Assembly: GCF_937616625.2 (NCBI RefSeq)
Contig: NC_065576.1
Span: 30,864,128 to 30,928,127, forward strand
DNA: 64,000 bases
DNA from: Mercurialis annua
Lineage: Eukaryota > Streptophyta > Magnoliopsida > Malpighiales > Euphorbiaceae
Reading direction: 5' to 3'
Below are positions 1-11,689 of the stretch, piece by piece. A program made the translations under genes and the position numbers. The notes beneath the pieces are model-generated. The model was not told where the DNA came from, did no database searches, and saw only the letters and a list, made by a program, of their open reading frames with translations. The stretch's first letter is position 1. Each line of letters opens with the position of its first letter.

Positions 1-123
1 TTAAGAGCAGAGCGGGGTTCGGGGGCTCCCATGACACAACAACGACTTAACATGCCATAAACGATAAACAAATAATATGCAAAAAGGCTTTGGTTTTCAT
101 AACCAAAGCTCTGATACCAACTT
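1..123 (-). mobile_element. Internal leader of element A (5' untranslated part)
   Basis: This short stretch lies just inside the 5' LTR of a minus-strand gypsy element whose body continues off the left edge. It has no ORF. Its identity rests on the primer-binding site at 108-120 and on the LTR terminus TGTCACGAC that follows at 124. Confidence 0.6.
108..120 (-). promoter_or_regulatory. Primer-binding site of element A (tRNA-iMet type)
   Basis: Read on the minus strand this is TTGGTATCAGAGC, three bases after the LTR terminus. This is the classic plant LTR-retrotransposon site complementary to the 3' end of initiator methionine tRNA, from which minus-strand cDNA is primed. It fixes element A as minus-strand and makes the LTR beginning at 124 its 5' LTR. 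Confidence 0.85.
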
Positions 124-1113
124 TGTCACGACTCAAAATTAGAGATCGTGACCAACACTAGGGTATGGGTATGATAGTATCTAGCCTCGCGGATAACATA
201 CAAACAAACAAAACATGCAAAGAAACCAATGCTCAGGGGTAACCGAGACTCTAACCTAAATCTAGCAGTTTATATAAATAATTATATAGTCAAATGCTCG
301 GCTCAAACTCGAGACTCCAACATCATGCCAATTATATAAATAAACTGAATCCAAGGTAACATACCAACAACATAATAAAACAGTCGGACCAATCCGAAAA
401 ACCAAAGTATAGATAAACAATAAAAGTTAAACTAGTTCTACTGCGGTCTTAGAGTCTAAAATAGTTTGACTAGTTTTATTAAAATTAAAGGAACCTACGA
501 AGAATGAAAGAAGTCGGAGATCAACCAAAAGCACTCAAATCATAAACCTAGAAATGGGGAAAACAACAGGGTCATATATATTGAGATGAGTTCATGATAC
601 TATTTACATTTATTAAGTTAAAAAACTTTAAAACCATAAAACCCTTTCATACTAATATATATAACATTATGGAAATAATATTGAAATGAAACCCAAAGTA
701 AATCCCAAAGTAAACGGGAACAAATTCTTGCCAATCACAAAGTAAGCCAGATATCTTGGCAGCCGAACCCAAAATACTTACCGGTGCACACACTCTCGAT
801 AATGTCTATCGAGTAGCTCGTTCCAAACCAGTTCCATACTCATTCAAAACAAGTTCAAAAATATTTATATACTAAAATACATAAGTTACTTAATAAAGGT
901 AAATAGCACTACAAATTCAATGCTTGGGAAACCACGTGAAAATCCTGGCAAGCAAACTAACCATGTGCGGACTCCGAAACACGATCAGACGATGGTCTAA
1001 AAAAAAGGCACAAGTTAAAATCCATACAACCCCTAACTCTAAGAATACTAGACACCACATAAGACTAGTATCTCAAACTGCAACCAAAGTACAAGTCAAA
1101 GTAAAACATACAT
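124..1113 (-). mobile_element. LTR of element A, left part (interrupted)
   Basis: Starts TGTCACGAC, the inverted terminus shared by several LTRs here (1114, 8386, 23825, 41815). It aligns along its length with the solo LTR at 23825-24903, for example the ATATATTGAGATGAGTTCAT segment near 583 and the CCCCTAACTCTAAGAATA segment near 1030. The match stops at 1113, exactly where another LTR begins. The rest of the same LTR appears to resume at about 14118. Confidence 0.75.
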
Positions 1114-3323
1114 TGTCACGACTCAATCTCAGGGCCGAGACCGGCGCTAGGGAATGGGAGTGGTTGCTTCGAAACCCGTAGTAAGCCTAAAAACGTAAAA
1201 TAATTTTTCGCGATTCATATTCGTCATGCATGACATACAATAACATGTGTCATGCTGAACACACATGCCAGGTATACATATCCTCTCGCAATCTCAAATA
1301 TCAAAATACAGCAAGCATAAAACATTTAAAACTTTAAAACATTAAAGTTATATTTACAGAAAACCATATATTACAAGCTGACTTGCAAAACACTTATCTA
1401 CTGCACCTCTAAGAGTAAAGTACTGTTTCTTTACATACTTTCAAAAAAACAGACTTCTGGAAGTAGGATAGAAGTCCGTTGCTTCAAAAGTGTCTTTAAC
1501 CTGAAAGAAAGTCTGTGAGGGATCAGTATATTGGGATATACTGAGTGAGTTCATACATTTACTAATAAGTATTCAAATAAAACATAAAACAATATTCAAT
1601 CATATGCAGCGATGTACAAGATCTGATTGAAACCCTAATCCACGAACATATTAATCATCTATATGCAACCCAATCATTAATATCAAGTTGTGTGTCCAAC
1701 TCACTGGTGGGTACAACCCACTAGATACGGGGACTCCAGGTTACAACGTAACCGAGTGCTCGCTCGTATCAAAATCATACCTCAAATCTCGAATTTTATA
1801 ATCATAATCAACTCACAGCTGTATCAAATCAAAATTGGTGATCACGCAGTCCTATTGCTGCTCAATAGGTAGCACGTTCCATCGGATCAATACTGGTTTC
1901 AAATCAAGCGTATGCGCAATTCATATAAAAATTTCGCATATAAAACATGCAACTCAAACATAAAGCAATATAAAATAATTGTTTGAATAAATACATTAAA
2001 ACCAAATCATATAAACTCACAGAAAACGCTTATCCAAAAATACGTCGGGGCTTAGGAACGTCAAGCTTCCCGAACTACTGGTCCAGCTGCTTCTTGCCTC
2101 GCCGGATCTAAAACAAATTTTAAAACATTTGACTTGTATTAGAATCCTATTCTAAGATTGACTCTAGACTCGAGACACGACACGCTGCACTCATTAACCG
2201 TCGTGCTTTAAAAGTAATCTTTTCCGATAAGCGATTCATACTTCTTCCGATCTTAATACTTCTCGATTCAATTCTCGATATAGAATAAAGGTTTTCTTAA
2301 TAAAACCAATTGATATCCATAAACTAACTCATCCCAAACAACTAGTCATAATTTACTCGTTTTACGTCAGAATCTCGCATTTTCGGAGTCCGGGAGTCAA
2401 TATCGGGATGGGGAATCATCAAATTAGGTTTTTAGGATCATATCCCTTCAAACGAAGGGTGGTCCACGTCTTGCACCCCCTAGTGCACGTCGTGCACCCC
2501 CAAGTGCACGTCGTGCACCCCCAAGTGCATGTCGTGCCCCTGCACGACGTGCTCTGATGTTGAGCACGTCGTGCCCCTTTCTTGGCACGACTCCAGCCGT
2601 TCGAAATGGCCATTCCGACCCCAAAACTCAATGTTTAAACATCCCTAATCAATAGATTCATCAAATCATCAATCAAGCTAGTCGGAAACGCGAGAAAAAC
2701 ACTTAAAATGAATCAAAAATGTAACTTCGATACGATCTCGCCGTAACCTTAACGTTTTAACCAAAATTCATCAAATAAACTCAAATAAACGGCAAAAAGA
2801 CTTGCTTACCGTGATTTCCCTTCGAAATACGATCGATTCGAGCTATAGAACGTCGAAAACGGACGAGAAACGGCGATCGAGTGACGGAATCAGTGAGAAC
2901 GATGAAGGAATAGGAAAAATGAAAGTGATGATTTGATGAATGCTTCTGGACCATTCCTTCTCATCTCATTCTTATATATTTATTGGCTAAATTGCACTTT
3001 GGTCCTTAAAAAATTTCAAAAGTTACAATTTAGCGCAAAACCTATTCGCGTCCAAATTTTATAAGGTCTCCGATTGACACGAAACTTCTACCATAATTAC
3101 TATAAAATATTTCGCGGACTTTGGCGAAATAATTTCTGTCACGGGACTTATATTTTATTTTATATTAATTTTTGAAGTTATATCCTTAAATCTCGTTAAT
3201 TCTCTTAATAAAAGTTATTCTAAATTCCCGATATAATTAAACTAAATTCTTCTTAATTTAATTTATCGGAAATTTCGACACGTGGCACGATGTAATTTCT
3301 TTAAAAATATTTGGGGTATTACA
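1114..3323 (-). repeat. 3' LTR of element B
   Basis: About 2,210 bp, beginning TGTCACGAC and ending GGGGTATTACA, so TG...CA on either strand. It is a direct repeat of 8386-10755. The two copies differ at scattered sites, many of them C/T, so the insertion is not recent. The minus-strand core promoter is the TATA-like stretch at about 2974-2985 (AATATATAAG on the minus strand). Confidence 0.88.
2457..2590. repeat. Palindromic GC-rich tandem repeat inside LTR B (3' copy)
   Basis: Several about-20-bp units built on GTGCACGTCGTGCACCCCCA, itself near-palindromic, followed by a perfect hairpin: 13-bp arms at 2542-2554 and 2562-2574 with a 7-base loop. It lies some 400 bp downstream of the LTR TATA box in the transcript direction. 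The surrounding LTR is AT-rich, so the composition is striking. Confidence 0.9.
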
Positions 3324-3356
3324 TTCACCCCCCTTAAAATAAATTCGTCCTCGAAT

Positions 3357-4888
3357 CTAAAACTTTAGCCACGTACCTTGAGTGAAAAGGTAAGGATACT
3401 TCTGCCTCATATCCTCTTCTGTCTCCCACGTACACTCTTCTACGGACTTATTCCTCCGTAGGACTTTCACCATCGGGATTCTCTTCGTCCGTAATTGTCG
3501 TATCTGCGTATCGACAATCTGCACTGGCCTCTCTTCGTATGTTAGTTCCTCGCTCACATCCACCACTTGTGGTTGAATTATTCGAGAAGGGTCTGGTACA
3601 TATTTCCAAAGCATGGAAATATGGAAGACAGGATGAACTTCTGACATCTCTGTTGGCAAGTCTAGCTTATAGGCAACTGAGCCTATGCGTTCTACGATCT
3701 GGTATGGTCCGACATATCTCGGAGCCAACTTGCCCTTCTTTCCGAAGCGAATTACTCCTTTCATTGGTGATACTTTAAGGAAGACGTAATCTCCGATTTC
3801 AAATTCGATATCTTTTCTCTTGGGGTCTGCGTAGCTCTTCTGTCGACTGGAAGCAGTATTCAGACGTTGCTTTATCAACGATACCTTCTCCGATAATCTG
3901 GATGATCTCTGCTCCAGTGAGCTTCCGTTCACCGACTTCATCCCAGCAGATAGCGGATCAACATTTACGCATGTATAACGCTTCGTATGGAGCCATCTCG
4001 ATGCTCGAATGATAGCTGTTGTTGTAGGCAAATTCAACTAAAGGTAGATATGTATCCCAACTACCTCCAAAGTCTAGTACGCATAGTCGAAGCATATCTT
4101 CTAACATTTGAATTGTTCGTTCAGACTGGCCATCTGTCTGAGGATGAAACGCAGTGCTGAAGTTTAATCGCGTCCCTAATGCTTCTTGTAAGCTCTTCCA
4201 GAAGTAAGAGGTAAATACAGAACCTCTATCAGACACGATTGACACGGGAACTCCGTGTAAGCTCACAATCTTATCGATGTACTCTTGAGCTAACTTTGAT
4301 GCAGAATACGTCGTCTTGATCGGTATGAAGTGTGCCGACTTCGTCAAACGAACCACGATTATCCAAATGGAATCAAAACCTTTTTGCGTCTTGGGTAGAC
4401 TGACTACGAAATCCATCGTGATTTGTTCCCATTTCCACTCCGGGATGGGTAATGGCTGAAGAAATCTGTAAGGTCGCTGATGCTCCAACTTGACTTGCTG
4501 ACAAGTCGGACATTTCGCCACAAACTCTGTAATGTCCTTCTTCATTCCACTCCAACAATATGTTGTCTTGATGTCGTGATACATCTTTGTGGAACTTGGA
4601 TGAACGCTATACATCGTTCCATGCGTCTCTTCCATGATCTTCTGTGTCAAGTCTTCCACGTCTGGAACGCACATTTGATTGCCATATTTCAGTATTCCGT
4701 TGACGATACTGAAATCTTGACTCTTTCCTTGTTGTACTTCTTCAATTAAATGCCTTAATTGAGGATCATCTGCTTGCAACTCTTTAATTCAATCTATCAA
4801 TGTCGATCGTATTGTTAACTGGGCCATTAGGTTTCCGAGTGATGAAATCTCGAACTCCACTCCTTGGCTAAACATCGTGTGAATTTCG
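3357..4888 (-). pseudogene. Integrase and C-terminal chromodomain of element B (broken)
   Basis: Encodes the integrase that inserts retrotransposon cDNA, plus a chromodomain thought to steer chromovirus integration to heterochromatin. Visible on the minus strand: the HHCC zinc motif (SVHP..., CPTCQQ) near 4500-4620, the catalytic Asp in TMDFV near 4410, the Asp in SDRGSVFTS near 4230, and the Glu in TDGQSERT near 4120 (DD35E layout). The C-terminus has the GPYQ(I)VERIG module and the chromodomain ending in CTWETEEDMRQKYPYLF near 3400. It is broken by a frame change plus a TGA near 4785-4890, ahead of the integrase, and by a frameshift near 3960-4037 after the ALYMRKC segment. It is continuous with the pol segment to its right and not functional as written. 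Confidence 0.9.
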
Positions 4889-6956
4889 TTAATTAATGGT
4901 CTCCGCCATGTCGTTGTAATATGCGCGAGACTTCCTGCTTAACACATCTGCCACAACGTTGGCCTTGCCCGGATGGTATTGTATCGTGCAGCCATAATCT
5001 TTTAATAACTCCATCCACCTTCGCTGTCTGAGATTCAACTCTCGATGATCGAAAATATACTTGAGACTTTTGTGGTCAGTAAATATCTCGCATGTGGCGC
5101 CATATAAGTAATGTCTCCAGATCTTCAGCGTGAATATCACCGCCGCTAGTTCTAAATCGTGCGTCGGATAGTTTGTTTCGTGCTTTTTAAGCTGTCGCAA
5201 AGCGTATGCAATTACTCGATCATGTTGCATAAGGACGCATCCTAATCCAACTCTTGACGCATCGCAGTAAACTGCGAATCCTTCCGTTCCTTCTGGTAAT
5301 GCTAAGACCGGTGCCGTTGTCAGATACTCTTTTAGTTTCAGGAAACTGAGCTTACACTGGTCCGTCCATTTGAATCTCGCGTTCTTCTGAGTTAACTTCG
5401 TCAAAGGTACGACGATCTTTGAAAAATCCTGTACAAATCGTCTATGATATCCCGCTAAGCCAAGGAAACTCCTAACTTCCGTAACTGATTCAGGTCGTTT
5501 CCATTCTATCACAACCTCGATTTTCTTTGGGTCAACCTTAATGCTGCTTTGTGAAACCACATGACCTAAGAAAGCCACTTCTGTTAGCCATCATTTAGAA
5601 ATTTTGGCGTAAAGCTGATGCTCTATTAGCGTCTGTAGTACTATCTGCAGATGATGCGCATGTTCCTCTTCTGTACGCGAATAAATTAAAATATCGTCAA
5701 TAAACACAATCACGAATTGATCCAAGTAAGGTTTGAATATCCTATTCATCAACTCCATGAAGGTTGTTGGCGCATTTGTCAATCCGAATGACATTACAAG
5801 AAACTCGTAATGACCGTATTAAGTTCGAAAAGTAGTCTTCTGAATATCATCATCGCGAATCTTTAGCTGATGATAGCCTGATCTCAAGTCGATCTTGGAA
5901 AAGTACTTCACTCCTTGTAACTGATCAAATAAATCGTCGATTCTAGGTAACAGATACATATTCTTGATCGTTACCTTGTTCAGCTGTCGATAATCGATGT
6001 AGAGTCGAAGTGATCCATCCTTCTTTTTCATGAAGAGCACTGGTGGACCCCACGGGGATACACTCAGCCTGATGAAACCGCGATCAAACAACTCCTCTAA
6101 CTGATCCTTACGTTCCTTGAGCTCTGCTGGCGCCATTCGATAGGGAGGTATCGATATCGGCTTCGTACCAGGGGCCAATTCGATACAGATCTCAATTTCA
6201 CGATCTGAGGGTAATCCAGGTAACTCCTCTGGAAAAACGTCTGGATACTCAGATACTACTGGTACGTCGCTTAATTTTACATTTTTCTTCTCCACATCTC
6301 GTCTTACAGCTAAGAATCCTTGACATCCCTTCTTTAACATGCGACAAGCTTTAATAGCTGAGATGATACTCGTAGGAGATTCCATCTTATCACCCTGAAT
6401 TGAGACAGCTTCAATTCCAGGCGTGTTAAACGATACTATTTTCTTTCGACAATCCACATTAGCATAATGTTGTGCTAGCCAATCCATTCCTAGTATGACG
6501 TCAAAAGCTATTACCTCGAGTAAAATCAAATCAACTAACAAATCTCGTCCTTGAACTCTCACTGGACAAGACGGATACACGATACTAACTTCCACACTCT
6601 CTCCGACTGGAGTAGCTACAGACAAAGAATTCCTAAGATACGCTGGTTGCACACCTAGCCTACTCGCAAAACTATGCGAAACAAATGAATGCGTAACACC
6701 CGGATCAAACAAAATTAATGCGTCTTGAGTAGCGATAGGAAAGGTACCTTGCACCACAGCATTGGAAGCCTGAGCCTCCTGAGGATTCAGTGCAAAGACC
6801 CTAGCCTGACTCCCGCCAGCCTGCAAAGTCTGACCAGTACCACGTCCCCCACCGTTTCTTCCTCCTCGATATGTATAACCACGGCCTCTCTGGCCAGTAA
6901 AGGTACTTCCTGTCTGATCATATCCTGACGCTGCCTGATGCGCAGTCCTCTGCTGC
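4889..6956 (-). pseudogene. Protease, reverse transcriptase and RNase H of element B (broken)
   Basis: Minus-strand pol core. The aspartic protease lies near 6640-6720, but its active site reads FDPGVTHSF, with Pro where Ser or Thr is usual in D-S/T-G, so the protease is probably dead. The reverse transcriptase runs from the PPYRMAPAE segment (about 6150) through the catalytic FIDDILIYS (about 5690). RNase H shows YCDAS (about 5260), the DLELAAV Glu, FTDHKSL and the final Asp in NVVADVLSR (about 4945). The frame is broken by a TAA at 5819-5821 between TTFRT and the expected YGHYEF, and by a stop at about 5591 where the usual KCEFWLE segment is corrupted. Related to the pol of element C at 43262-45991. 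Confidence 0.92.
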
Positions 6957-8124
6957 TAAGAAGGTTGCATCATAGTAGTCATCGAGCCCTGGGGCATCTG
7001 CCTTGGACAATCTCTAGCAAAATGGACCCGCTGACCACAGTTGAAACATGCTCCACTAGCAATGTAACACGCGCCGTAATGTCTCCTATTACAGTTCAGA
7101 CATATAGGAACTCCGCCTCCCATATCACTCATAGATCTGGCACCAAATCTGGTGCCTGAAGTACTGACTCTAGTTCCATATCGCGCTCTTTTATTTCTCT
7201 ACTGACGTGATGTGGGTCGAGAATGACTTCTAACATATGATTGGGTAGGTGCGCTCTGTACGCTGCGGAACACATCACTCCTCATAGGCGCAACATTGGA
7301 AGGATCGGGAATCTTCCCAAAACGGATCGGAGAAACTTCCATTTGCCTAGCGTTGTCGATCAGTTGCACTAGGGTTCTTTCAATATCAGATGTCAAACTC
7401 ACATATTCGGCTCCTAGACCCTCTACAAACCTCGAGTTCACTCTGACTGGGTCTGCAGTCAAGTCTGGTGCAAACCTACTCACTCTGGTAAACTCTGTTA
7501 CAAACTCTTGCACAGACCGATTGCCTCTACTCAGGGTCAGCAACTGATTACGAAAACTCTCCATCACCGCATACGGTAAGAAAAATTCCCTAAAACGATT
7601 CACGAATTCAGCCGAGGTCATAGTGTCGATGGTTGGCTGAATGTGCTGCTGAAACCAATCTTTCGCGGGTCCTTACATTGACATTTCCACCATAATGATG
7701 GTCTGTCTCTCGTTAGCTTGTAGACGTCGAGCATTACGTTCTACGTCTTCGAGGAAGTCTAGAGCATCACCTGAGCCGTCAAACTTAGTTGGCTTGAGGC
7801 GCCTGTAAGCCAAGACGATATCTCGATCAGTGAAAGCAACAAACTGTTGCTGCTGTAGTTGTTCACGATGCAAATCTGCACCTCATCCTGATTAGCTTGC
7901 ATAGCCGCAATTCCCGTAAGAAACTGATTCAGATTGAAACCCACAACATTAGGTTGTTGGGCTTGCGCTTGCACTCTAGGTGCCTGCGCCTGGGCCTCTT
8001 GGCCACCACCTCCTCCGTGAACAGAAGACTCATCTTGAGCTTCTGGATGGACGTCATGCGCCCCTTCTATAACATTTCGTGCTGCAGCGGCTGCTCGCTC
8101 TACATCTTGTCGTTGGTCAGACAT
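6957..8124 (-). pseudogene. Gag of element B, capsid and zinc knuckle (broken)
   Basis: The minus-strand polyprotein starts at 8124 (MSDQRQDVERAAAA...), close behind the 5' LTR; the in-frame ATG at 8142 is less likely because MSDQ is the typical start of this family. The capsid domain (RRLKPTKFDGSGDALDFLED, then FVNRFREFFLPYAV...EFTRVSRFAPDL) spans about 7870-7330. A CCHC zinc knuckle (CFNCGQRVHFARDC) lies near 7030. Damage: a frameshift near 7870, a TAA at 7675-7673 ahead of GPAKDWF, TAG at 7201-7199 and TAG at 6959-6957, the last within a run of CAG codons. Gag forms the particle that packages the element RNA. This copy cannot make an intact one. Confidence 0.88.
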
Positions 8125-8370
8125 CCTGACCAAGATAAACAACGTGACTTAGCCGCATAATCGCATATCATCACAAACGCATATCGTATTAAATGCGCAT
8201 CTCATCACATGCGAACACACGTATGACAGACTCACATCCTAGAGGGAAAGCTGAAAGTTTGGAAATCATATGAATACGTAACAAAGGCAAGACCCGAGTC
8301 CTATGTGCTGCAGTAGAATTTCTAGAAAAATCAATCACTTATCTGACATAAGCAATGGTAACTTGACCAT

Positions 8371-8385
8371 GCTCAGATACAAACA
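8371..8385 (-). promoter_or_regulatory. Degenerate primer-binding site of element B
   Basis: On the minus strand the bases just after the LTR read TGTTTGTATCTGAGC, which resembles the iMet site TTGGTATCAGAGC with a few substitutions. The position, directly next to the 5' LTR, supports the reading. Confidence 0.5.
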
Positions 8386-9728
8386 TGGTCACGACACAAT
8401 CTCAGGGCCGAGACCGGCGCTAGGAAATGGGAGTGGTTGCTCCGAAACCCGTAGCAAGCCTAAAAACGTAAAATAATTTTTTGCGATTCATATTCGTCAT
8501 GCATGACATTCAATAACACGTGTCATGCTGAACACACATCCCAGGCATACATATCCTCTGGCAATCTCAAATATCAAAACACAGCAAGCATAAAACATTT
8601 AAAACTTTAAAACATTAAAGTTATATTTACAGAAAACCATATATTACAAGCTGACTTGCAAAACACTTATCTACTGCAGCTCTAAGAGTAAAGTACTGTT
8701 TCTTTACATACTTTCAAAAATACAGACTTTTGGAAGTAGGATAGAAGTTCGTTGCTTCAAAAGCGTCTTTAACCTGAAAGAAAGTCTGTGAGGGATCAGT
8801 ATATTGGGATATACTGAGTGAGTTCATACATTTACTAATAAGTATTCAAATAAAACATAAAACAATATTCAATCATATGCAGCCATGTACAAGATCTTAT
8901 TGAAACCCTAATCCTCGAACATATTAATCATCTATCATGCAACCCAATCATTAATATCAAGTTGTGAGTCCAACTCACTGGTGGGTACAACCCACTAGAT
9001 ACGGGGACTCCAGGTTACACCGTAACCGAATGCTCGCTCGTATCAAAATCATACCTCAAATCTCGAATTTTATAATCATAATCAACTCACAGCTGTATCA
9101 AATCAAAACTGGTGATCACGCGGTCCTATTGCTGCTCAATAGGTAGCACGTTCCATCGGATCAATACCGGTTTCAAATCAAGCGTATGCACAATTCATAT
9201 AAAAATATCGCATATAAAACATGCAACTCAAACATAAAGCAATATAAAATAATTGTTTGAATAAATACTTTAAAAACAAATCGTATAAACTCACAGAAAA
9301 CGCTTATCCAAAAATACGTCGGGCCTTAGGAACGTCAAGCTTCCCGAACTACTGGTCCATCTGCTTCTTGTCTCGCCGGATCTAAAACAAATTTTAAAAC
9401 ATTTGACTTGTATTAGAATCCTATTCTAAGATTGACTCTAGACTGGAGACACAACACGCTGCACTCATTAACCGTCGTGCTTTAAACGTAATCTTTTCCG
9501 ATAAGCGATTCATACTTCTTCCGATCTTAATACTTCTCGATTCAATTCTCAATATAGAATATAGGTTTTCTTAATAAAACCAATTGATATCCATAAACTA
9601 ACTCATCCCAAACAACTAGTCATAATTTACTCGTTTTACGTCCGAATCTCGCATTTTCGGAGTCCGAGAGTCGATATCGGGATGGGGAATCATCAAATTA
9701 GGTTTTTAGGATCATTCCCCTTTAAAAG

Positions 9729-9862
9729 AAGGGTGGTGCACGTCGTGAACCCCCTAGTGCACGTCGTGAACCTTGGTTGCACGTCGTGCACCTCATTGGT
9801 GCATGTCGTGCCCCTGCACGACGTGCTCTGATGTTGAGCACGTCGTGCCCCTTCGTGGGCAC
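9729..9862. repeat. Palindromic GC-rich tandem repeat inside LTR B (5' copy)
   Basis: Partner of 2457-2590. The perfect hairpin is retained (arms 9816-9828 and 9836-9848, 7-base loop), whereas the neighbouring units have drifted, with CACGTCGTGAAC replacing CACGTCGTGCAC. Confidence 0.88.
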
Positions 9863-10172
9863 GACTCCAGCCGTCCGAAACGGCAATTCCGACCCCAAAA
9901 CTCAATGTTTAAACATCCCTAATCAATAGATTCATCAAATCATCAATCAAGCTAGTCAGAAACGCAAGCAAAACGCTTAAAACAAATCAAAAACGTAACT
10001 TCGATACGATCTCGCCGTAACCTTAACGTTTTAACCAAAAATCCATCAAATAAACTCAAATAAACGGAAAAAAGACTTGCTTACCGCGATTGCCCTTCGA
10101 AATACGATCGATTCGAGCTATAGAACGTCGAAAACGGACGAGAAACGGCGATCGAGCGACGGAATCAGTGAG

Positions 10173-10487
10173 AACGATGAAGGAATAGGAAAAATGATAG
10201 TGATGATCTGATGAATGCTTCTGGACCATTCCTTCTCATCTCATTCTTATATATTTATTGGCTAAATTGCACTTTGATCCTTGAAAATTTTCAAAAGTTA
10301 CAATTTAGCGCAAAACCTATTCGCGTCCAAACGATGAAGGAATAGGAAAAATGATAGTGATGATCTGATGAATGCTTCTGGACCATTCCTTCTCATCTCA
10401 TTCTTATATATTTATTGGCTAAATTGCACTTTGATCCTTGGAAATTTTCAAAAGTTACAATTTAGCGCAAAACCTATTCGCGTCCAA
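10173..10487 (-). promoter_or_regulatory. 157-bp tandem duplication carrying the LTR core promoter
   Basis: The segment starting AACGATGAAGGAATAGG occurs at 10173 and again at 10330 with few differences. Each copy includes the TATA-like TTCTTATATATTTATTGG (read on +), so the LTR has two core promoters in tandem. The other LTR (1114-3323) has one copy, so the duplication arose in this copy or its parent. Confidence 0.85.
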
Positions 10488-10795
10488 ATTTTAAAAGGTC
10501 TCCGATTGACTCGAAACTTCTACCATAATTACTATAAAATATTTCGCGGACTTTGGCCAAATAATTTCCGTCACGGGACTTATATTTTATTTTATATTAA
10601 TTTTCGAAGTTATATCCTTAAATCTCGTTAATTCTCTTAATAAAAGTTATTCTAAATTCCCGATATAATTAAACTAAATTCTTCTTAATTTAATTTATCG
10701 GAAATTTCGACACGTGGCACGACGTAATTTCTTTAAAAATATTTGGGGTATTACATTCAAGCCCCCCCCCCCTTAAAATAAATTCATCCTCGAAT

Positions 10796-11677
10796 TTAAA
10801 ACTTTAGCCACGTACCTTGAGTGAAAAGGTAAGGATACTTCTGCCTCATATCCTCTTCTGTCTCCCACGTACACTCTTTTACGGACTTATTCCTCCATAG
10901 GACATTCACCATCGGGATTCTCTTCGTCCGTAATTGTCGTATCTGCATGTCGACAATCTGCACTGGCCGCTCTTCGTATGTTAGTTCCTCGCTCACATCC
11001 ACCACTTGTGGTTGAATTATTCGAGAAGGGTCTAGTACATATTTCCGAAGCATAGAAATATGGAAGACAGGATGAACTTGTGACATCTCTGATGGCAAGT
11101 TTAGCTTATAGGCAACTGAGCCTATGCGTTCTATGATCTGGTATGGTCCGACATATCTCGGAGCCAACTTGCCCTTCTTTCCGAAGCGAATTACTCCTTT
11201 CATTGGTGATACTTTAATTAAGACGTAATCTCCGATTTGAAATTCGATGTCTTTTCTCTTGGGGTCTGCGTAGCTCTTCTGTCGACTGGAAGCAGTATTC
11301 AGACGTTGCTTTATCAACGGTACCTTCTCCGATGTAATCTGGATGATCTCTGCTCCAGTGAGCTTCCGTTCACCGACTTCATCCCAACAGATAGGGGATC
11401 GACATTTACGCCAGTATAACGCTTCGTATGGAGCCATCTCGATGCTCGAATGATAGCTGTTGTTGTAGGCAAATTCGACTAAAGGTAGATACATATCCCA
11501 ACTACTTCCAAAGTCTAGTACGCATAGTCGAAGCATATCTTCTAACATTTGAACCGTTCGTTCAGACTGGCTGTCTGTCTGAGGATGAAACGCAGTGCTG
11601 AAGTTTAATCGCGTCCCTAACGCTTCTTGTAAGCTCTTCCAGAAGTAAGAGGTAAATACATAACCTCTATCAGACAC
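10796..11677 (-). pseudogene. Integrase C-terminus and chromodomain of partial unit D
   Basis: An open minus-strand frame of 293 codons covering SDRGYVFTS (second catalytic Asp), the Glu in SERT, the VHPVFHISMLRKY segment and the chromodomain ending CTWETEEDMRQKYPYLFTQG. It is close to the same part of element B but has no stop codons. It is truncated on its 5' side at about 11690, where a fold-back element begins, so the zinc domain, the first catalytic Asp and all upstream domains are missing. Confidence 0.9.
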
Positions 11678-11689
11678 GAGGTAATGTAT

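Larger units (their letters stand above)
8386..10755 (-). repeat. 5' LTR of element B, shared as 3' LTR of partial unit D
   Basis: About 2,370 bp, nearly co-linear with 1114-3323. Its left terminus reads TGGTCACGAC, one G more than the partner. Its right terminus is GGGGTATTACA. The extra length is largely accounted for by a 157-bp tandem duplication at 10173-10487. To its right, 10756 onward is again polypurine tract and pol 3' end, showing that this LTR sits between two internal regions. Confidence 0.88.

Noticed and set aside
1690..1872. 60-codon ORF repeated at 8964-9146
   Set aside because: Present twice only because it lies in the two LTRs of element B; no domain and no start context.
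2457..2590. CRISPR-like array
   Set aside because: About-20-bp palindromic units without regular unique spacers, inside an LTR of a plant genome.
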